The position numbers and the translations under genes were made by a program. From Balneolaceae bacterium (lineage in GTDB: Bacteria; Bacteroidota; Rhodothermia; Balneolales; Balneolaceae), in the NCBI GenBank assembly GCA_017643365.1, contig JAEPNO010000006.1, positions 1-64,000 of the forward strand: a stretch of DNA of 64,000 nucleotides, given 5' to 3'. Under the pieces are notes generated by a model that saw only the letters and a list, made by a program, of their open reading frames with translations, was not told where the DNA came from and did no database searches. Positions 59,303-64,000 of the stretch are shown here, one piece after another; the first letter of the stretch is position 1; each line of letters starts with the position of its first letter.

Positions 59303-59561
59303 AAATCTCGTTTTTCGCGTTAAAAAACCAATTAAAACTTAAGCATTGCGGCTCGCTGATCGGAACAAAAGGTACGCAAAATCATACATCATATTGAACA
59401 TTAAGTGGTTGGAACCGAGTTAGCGTAATCAAAAGCAGATAGTGAAAGTTTACAGCAAAATTGTATTTTAAAGAGTTGAAAATGCCGAAAGGTATGGTGT
59501 GCAGGTTTGGTCGCCGTCTCGCCTCTTATGTATAAAAATAAAAATAAAGGAAAAGTTAACA

Positions 59562-61274
59562 ATGTCATTCCGCTGGGTATATCCGCAGCCGGAACCAGAA
59601 GAGAGCGTGTCCGAAATAAAGCAGGCTCTTGGCGTACCGGACATTATAGCCCAATTGCTGGCTATACGTGGCATAAAAACATATGATGATGCAAAATCTT
59701 TTTTCCGACCTACTATAGATCTGTTGTACGATCCATTCCTGATGAAGGACATGGATAAAGGCGCTGAGCGTCTTGCGTTGGCTATACGTAAAAGCGAAAA
59801 AGTTGTGGTTTACGGCGACTATGACGTAGACGGGACTACCGCTACGGCTTGTGTATACACCTTTTTAAAAGAATTCGGTGTAGATGCCGATTACTACATT
59901 CCGCATCGGTTTAAAGAAGGTTATGGGATTAACCCGGAAGGGATTCTGTATGCACAGAGTATTGGTGCGAACCTGATCGTTTCGGTTGATTGTGGTATTA
60001 CGGCTATTGAAGAAGCTAAAGAGATTAAAGAAAAGGGGATGGAACTCATTATCTGCGATCACCATACCGTGGGTGATGGAATTCCGGACGCAGTTGCGGT
60101 ACTCGATCCCAAACGCCCCGATTGCGATTACCCTTTTGATGGATTATCAGGAGCCGGTGTGGGCTTTAAGTTGGTTCAGGGAACGCTTAAAAAGCTAGGC
60201 TTACCCGACTCTATTGCGTACAAGTTTTTAGATCTGATAGCTATTTCCATCGCTTCCGATATCGTTCCAATCATTAGCGAAAACCGCATTTTGATGCGCG
60301 CAGGATTACAGATGTTGCAGAATAATCCACGAATTGGCATCAAAACTTTGATGGATTTAATTCGGATGCCGGCCGAAGATATTACTACTAGCAAAATTGT
60401 CTTTTCAATCGGGCCGCGGATTAATGCGGCGGGTCGAATGGGAGATGCATCCACGGCAGTAAAATTGATGATTGCCGACACCGCCGGAGAAGCTAAATCG
60501 CTGGCCAAAGAATTGGAGTCGATCAATCTCCGTCGCCGCGATAAAGACAGTAAAACGATGGAAGAAGCACTAGCTCAGATCGATGACGAACTCGACATCG
60601 ACGATGTGAGTACACTGGTGCTATACAAACCCGATTGGCATTTGGGCGTGATTGGAATAGTTGCCTCTCGATTAGTGGATATGTTTCATCGGCCTGCAAT
60701 CATGTTGAGTAATGTAGAAGGCAAGATTAAAGGCTCGGCACGGAGTATTCGTGGTTTTAATATTTACAATGCCATGAAAGAATGTGAGGATCTACTGGAG
60801 CAATTTGGTGGGCACGAGTTTGCTGCCGGTCTTACTCTAGAAGAAAAGAACTTAACAGAATTTCGAAGACGCATTAATCAAATTGCTTTTAACGGGCTAT
60901 TATCTTCAAATTTCGAGCCGGAGTTAATGGTAGATTCCAAGCTTGATCTCACCGAAATCGACATGAAATTTTGGAAGTTACTGGCTCAGTTCAAGCCATT
61001 CGGTCCGGCAAATCTTCGTCCAATTTTTGTAAGTGAAGGCGTGAATGTAGTGGGCATACCTACCGTAGTTGGCAACGGTCACCTCAAAATGCGGATTAAG
61101 CAAGGAAATTCCGGTGTGTTTGATGCAATTGGTTTTAATATGCATGAGTTTTTACCGCTAGTCAGAAATGGAGAACCCTTTAACATTGCGTATGTATTAG
61201 AGGAAAATCATTGGAACGGCCGGAGAACGCTACAAATGCGATTAAAAGACATTCAGTTAAAAGAAGTGGCATAA
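59562..61274 (+). CDS. recJ: Single-strand DNA exonuclease RecJ
   Basis: 570 aa from the ATG at 59562, which has AAAGG before it; a longer frame from 59499 lacks family similarity. 5'-3' exonuclease in recombination and repair. DHH motifs: VVYGDYDVDGTTATACVYTF, NLIVSVDCGI, ELIICDHHTVGD, ISIASDIVPI; DHHA1: GSARSIRGFNIYNAM and EQFGGHEFAAGLTL. Normal length. tRNA-Phe follows. Confidence 0.96.
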   Translation: MSFRWVYPQPEPEESVSEIKQALGVPDIIAQLLAIRGIKTYDDAKSFFRPTIDLLYDPFLMKDMDKGAERLALAIRKSEKVVVYGDYDVDGTTATACVYTFLKEFGVDADYYIPHRFKEGYGINPEGILYAQSIGANLIVSVDCGITAIEEAKEIKEKGMELIICDHHTVGDGIPDAVAVLDPKRPDCDYPFDGLSGAGVGFKLVQGTLKKLGLPDSIAYKFLDLIAISIASDIVPIISENRILMRAGLQMLQNNPRIGIKTLMDLIRMPAEDITTSKIVFSIGPRINAAGRMGDASTAVKLMIADTAGEAKSLAKELESINLRRRDKDSKTMEEALAQIDDELDIDDVSTLVLYKPDWHLGVIGIVASRLVDMFHRPAIMLSNVEGKIKGSARSIRGFNIYNAMKECEDLLEQFGGHEFAAGLTLEEKNLTEFRRRINQIAFNGLLSSNFEPELMVDSKLDLTEIDMKFWKLLAQFKPFGPANLRPIFVSEGVNVVGIPTVVGNGHLKMRIKQGNSGVFDAIGFNMHEFLPLVRNGEPFNIAYVLEENHWNGRRTLQMRLKDIQLKEVA

Positions 61275-61289
61275 AAATTAAAACTGATA

Positions 61290-61320
61290 TTGTATCTGGG
61301 TAATTAACCCGCTATCTTTG
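61290..61320 (+). promoter_or_regulatory. Promoter of tRNA-Phe
   Basis: TTG (61290-61292), 20 nt, TATCTTTG (61313-61320), fitting the Bacteroidota -33/-7 pattern. The tRNA begins 17 nt after the box. Confidence 0.75.
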
Positions 61321-61336
61321 CCGTCCTCTTAAACAA

Positions 61337-61409
<73 letters not shown>

Positions 61410-61417
61410 CGTTTTCT

Positions 61418-61461
61418 AAAGCCTTGTATAGCAATTAATTAACGCTGTGCAAGGCTTTTTT
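61418..61461 (+). terminator. Terminator of tRNA-Phe
   Basis: AAAGCCTTG ... CAAGGCTTTTTT: 9-bp outer stem with an A+T-rich middle and a T run. After it, GGGGTCAG occurs twice (61484-61491 and 61495-61502) before A+T-rich sequence begins. Confidence 0.85.
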
Positions 61462-61575
61462 GTTTGGGGTAAGCAATTACGTCGGGGTCAGCTGGGGGTC
61501 AGTAAATTATAAGATTTCACAATTGTATAGCTTATATAACACTATTATATTATCCAGACTAATTAAAGGAGAAAT

Positions 61576-61734
61576 ATGAGTAAACAACTAGCAAATAGTG
61601 GCACAGTTAAAAGTGCTTCTGCAGTTTCTTATGCTTTTAAGCTTGCAAGAAAATCAGTTGAGCACAGATCATATGTGCCTAAGAATGTGCGAGAAACAAC
61701 TTATCCAAAACAAAAAACGTCTGTCAGTAAGTGA
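61576..61734 (+). CDS. 52-codon basic protein overlapping the dGTPase gene
   Basis: 52 aa, MSKQLANSGTVKSASAVSYA at the start, then basic residues (KLARKSVEHR, PKNVRETTYPKQK). AAAGGAG lies 4 nt before the ATG, the strongest ribosome-binding site in this part. Its TGA overlaps the GTG of the dGTPase gene (GTGA), so the two are translationally coupled. No family recognised; it might modulate the enzyme. A+T-rich like its partner. Confidence 0.65.
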   Translation: MSKQLANSGTVKSASAVSYAFKLARKSVEHRSYVPKNVRETTYPKQKTSVSK

Positions 61735-63134
61735 GGTATAAGCCTTCAGATCAAGAAAGGGCTGCTAAAGAAAAAATCTCTGATTTAAGTAATGAAGAGT
61801 ATAGAGAGGAATTTAGGCGAGATTATGCTAGGCTGATCCACTCGCCGAGCTTTAGAAGGTTACAAGGGAAGACTCAGTTATATCCAGGTAGAGAATCTGA
61901 TTTTTTTAGAAATAGGTTGACTCATTCACTAGAGGTTGCGCAAATTGCAAAATCTATCGCGATTAGGTTAAACAGTGAAATTTCGAATAATGAGAATCAG
62001 ATTTCACTAGATATATGCGAGGTTGCTGGTTTAGCACACGATATCGGGCATCCACCATTCGGACACCAAGGTGAAGAAGCTTTAGATGAATGTATGCGAG
62101 ATTTTGGTGGATTTGAGGGAAATGCCCAGACATTAAGGATATTAACTAGATTAGAAAAGAAGGCTCTGTTTGATGTAAGTGAAGGGTACAGTTATGATAA
62201 CAGAGCAGGGTTAAATCTAACATTTCGAAGTCTTGCATCCGTTCTAAAGTATGATAGGGTGATACCCGAAAAAAACGATAATCGTACCAGTGAATGGATA
62301 AATCATCCAATGAAAGGATATTATAATTCAGAGAGTGACATTGTAAGTCAGATAAAAGAGAAGGTTATAAGCAGTGATGTGGAGGGTTTTAAAACAATAG
62401 AATGTTCCATAATGGATCTTGCAGATGATATAGCATATTCAACTTATGATATTGAAGATGCATTTAAAGCTGGTTTTTTGAACCCGTTAAAGATACTGTA
62501 TACATCAGATGAAATTCTGGAACAAATAATAGAAAAGATTGATCCAGATGAGGACAAAGGTATTGAAGTAAACGATATCAAAGAAGTGTTATATCGAGTA
62601 TTTGGGTCAGTATTCGATGTAGAAAAGAGTATAGAAGACTTTAAAAGTCCAGAGGAATACGCATATTACTATAGTAATACAGCATACAATACGTCAATTG
62701 AAAGTGCCAGTAACGGATATTTACGAAATATAATCACCTCAGGTAGAATAGGATATTTAATTCGCGGTGCATATATAGATAATGATGATTACACTCCATT
62801 AGCAAAGGTATCTATAGATGAAGAGAGACGACTTGAAATTGACGTTTTGAAGTACCTTGTGTACTGCACTCAAGTTGAAAATCCAAAATTAAGTATCGCC
62901 AAACACAGAGGTCAAGATATAGTTAAGGAGATTTTTGGATTCTTATACTCTAAGGGAGGATATGACTCACTTCCTGATGATTTTCGTGCCATGTATGATG
63001 AAATTCAAAGTAACGACTTACAAAGAGCTAGAGTGATCTGTGACTTCATAGCAGGTATGACTGATAGATATTGTTCTGAGTTTTATTACAGATTGAAATC
63101 TGAGAACCCAAAATCAATTTTTGTCCCTCTCTAG
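61731..63134 (+). CDS. dgt: dGTP triphosphohydrolase-like HD-domain protein
   Basis: 467 aa, GTG start. Hydrolyses dGTP (perhaps other dNTPs) to nucleoside and triphosphate. HD ligands: H65 in NRLTHSLEVAQIAKSIA, H103-D104 in AGLAHDIGHPPFGHQGEEAL, and the later Asp in MDLADDIAYSTYDIEDAF. Arg is coded mostly by AGA/AGG, and the gene is more A+T-rich than recJ and hsdR, suggesting transfer. dGTPases that drain dNTPs are known anti-phage systems; being next to tRNA-Phe and hsdR supports that role here. Convergent with hsdR, 23 nt apart. Confidence 0.92.
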   Translation: MRYKPSDQERAAKEKISDLSNEEYREEFRRDYARLIHSPSFRRLQGKTQLYPGRESDFFRNRLTHSLEVAQIAKSIAIRLNSEISNNENQISLDICEVAGLAHDIGHPPFGHQGEEALDECMRDFGGFEGNAQTLRILTRLEKKALFDVSEGYSYDNRAGLNLTFRSLASVLKYDRVIPEKNDNRTSEWINHPMKGYYNSESDIVSQIKEKVISSDVEGFKTIECSIMDLADDIAYSTYDIEDAFKAGFLNPLKILYTSDEILEQIIEKIDPDEDKGIEVNDIKEVLYRVFGSVFDVEKSIEDFKSPEEYAYYYSNTAYNTSIESASNGYLRNIITSGRIGYLIRGAYIDNDDYTPLAKVSIDEERRLEIDVLKYLVYCTQVENPKLSIAKHRGQDIVKEIFGFLYSKGGYDSLPDDFRAMYDEIQSNDLQRARVICDFIAGMTDRYCSEFYYRLKSENPKSIFVPL

Positions 63135-63157
63135 CATTTCAGGTAGGACTAATAATC

Positions 63158-64000
63158 CTACCCCACCATCCCCTTCACAAACACATCCACAAAATCGCGC
63201 ATTTTCTGGATGATGCGAGAAGTGATTTGATTTGCGAATAAGGCACTCGGTCTTTCTTCAAGGCAATCATATACGTCATCAATTAAAGGATCCTTGCCCG
63301 AGAAAATGTAGCGATCCATCAGGTTTTGGAACTGCTGTTCATCCAAATTTTCTTCATCGCTGATTTCCTTTAAGCGCAACACTTTCTGATCGTGCCAGAA
63401 TTGTTCGAACTCATCTTCAATGGTATCGAGGTCGTCGATGTGGGGCAGGTTCTCTTCGATGAATTTCTCGATGAGCTCACGCTTGCTGCGTAGCTCCACA
63501 TCACCGGCGAGGATGTCCATAATCGCTTTGGTTTGAGCTTCCTTATCCGGTGCGTCAGCTTGCTTGAGCTTTGCCAGCAGCTTGATGATGTACGATCGAT
63601 TGATCTCGTCTTTGTGGATCAGTTCAAGTTCAAAATCCACATCATCGAGAATGGATACTTTCTCTTTCTGATGCTCGGTGCGCACTTTATCGTGCAGATC
63701 CAAATACTTGCTCTTGTAGTCTTCGAATTGCTGCTCAGGCATCGACAAATCGTCCCATTCGAACTCTACTATAGTCTTGAGTGCGTTCAGCGTGCGCATG
63801 AGTGCGCGGAAGGCTTTCACGAATTCCAGCTCTGCTTCCTCATCCGGTAAATGATCTACACTTTTCACCGTTGGTGTGATTTGCATCAGCTCTAAGAATC
63901 CTTCATTGAATTTCTTAACGAACTCCTCATACGGTGGCGTAAAGATCTCTTCTTTCGCCTGGAGATTGGAGAAAAGCGCAATGGCTTCGTCGGTGCGTTC
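63158..64000 (-). CDS. hsdR: Type I restriction enzyme R subunit, C-terminal part (runs off window)
   Basis: At least 280 codons, open to the right edge; the real start is outside the window. The 280 residues match the helical C-terminal region of HsdR, which binds the methylase core: FVKAFRALMRTLNALKTIVE, FEDYKSKYLDLHDKVR, EQFQNLMDRYIFSGKDPL-like (here QQFQNLMDRYIFSGKDPLID) and NQITSRIIQKMRDFVDVFV. The upstream codons (for example PPYEEFVKKFNEGF at 63890-63945) also belong to the same protein. Base use is like the core genome. hsdM and hsdS should lie beyond the window. Confidence 0.88.
   Translation of the reverse strand, partial: ERTDEAIALFSNLQAKEEIFTPPYEEFVKKFNEGFLELMQITPTVKSVDHLPDEEAELEFVKAFRALMRTLNALKTIVEFEWDDLSMPEQQFEDYKSKYLDLHDKVRTEHQKEKVSILDDVDFELELIHKDEINRSYIIKLLAKLKQADAPDKEAQTKAIMDILAGDVELRSKRELIEKFIEENLPHIDDLDTIEDEFEQFWHDQKVLRLKEISDEENLDEQQFQNLMDRYIFSGKDPLIDDVYDCLEERPSALFANQITSRIIQKMRDFVDVFVKGMVG

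Overview
The window looks like a chromosome segment from a member of the Bacteroidota/FCB group, most likely Balneolota or a relative (inference). The signs are: TAnnTTTG-type -7 promoter boxes in front of RNA genes and operons; a protein with a YPNPFNPST-type C-terminal sorting domain; a complete Na+-translocating NADH:quinone reductase operon; a pbpC/alpha-2-macroglobulin pair; BlaI/M56 regulation; and many short interspersed hairpins. Most genes are ordinary housekeeping genes, with a few accessory patches.

Layout. 0.2-9 kb: a TSGG-repeat secreted beta-strand protein, then pbpC and a giant alpha-2-macroglobulin lipoprotein on the minus strand. 9.3-15.2 kb: xseB-dxs, then three A+T-rich lipoprotein genes and a second in-frame copy of the dxs 3' end, then queA. 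15.3-23.1 kb: nqrABCDEF, apbE (flavin attachment) and a convergent nqrM-like Cys4 membrane protein. 23.2-24 kb: tRNA-Arg(UCG) followed by two decayed tandem copies. 24-33.2 kb: YceI, isoaspartyl peptidase, a minus-strand YggS/TM-coiled-coil/DivIVA/PNP operon, a Nif3/coiled-coil pair, an oversized RNase P RNA and a T9SS-type secreted protein. 33.2-44.9 kb: smpB, an M50 protease, arcA, SirB1/DUF3052, a dihaem cytochrome, DUF72, a DksA-like protein, prfC, a metalloprotease lipoprotein, a GNAT enzyme and a lytic transglycosylase. 45-48.4 kb: the most unusual locus, described next. 48.6-61.3 kb: lpdA, lipB, lipA, plsY-gpsA, an AlbA_2 protein, an A-type Fe-S carrier, NDH-2, Hsp33, a leucine-type dehydrogenase and recJ. 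61.3-64 kb: tRNA-Phe, a 52-codon gene overlapping a dGTPase gene, and the 3' part of a type I restriction hsdR, which together look like a small defence island.

The candidate new system is the minus-strand operon at 45047-48307: a BlaI repressor, an M56 (BlaR1/MecR1) protease that stops just before the usual linker/last membrane helix, and three tandem, translationally coupled paralogues that each begin with that missing linker and helix and carry a different extracytoplasmic YwqK/MORN-like domain. It reads as a BlaR1 receptor split into one protease and three sensor subunits. A BlaI-type dyad sits directly on the operon's -7 box.

Genes that work together: nqrA-F, apbE and nqrM make and mature a sodium pump; lpdA, lipB and lipA serve lipoylated dehydrogenases; plsY and gpsA make phospholipid precursors; pbpC and the macroglobulin form a periplasmic wall-repair/defence pair; dgt and hsdR are likely anti-phage. 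No CRISPR array, intact IS, integrase or rRNA gene was seen.
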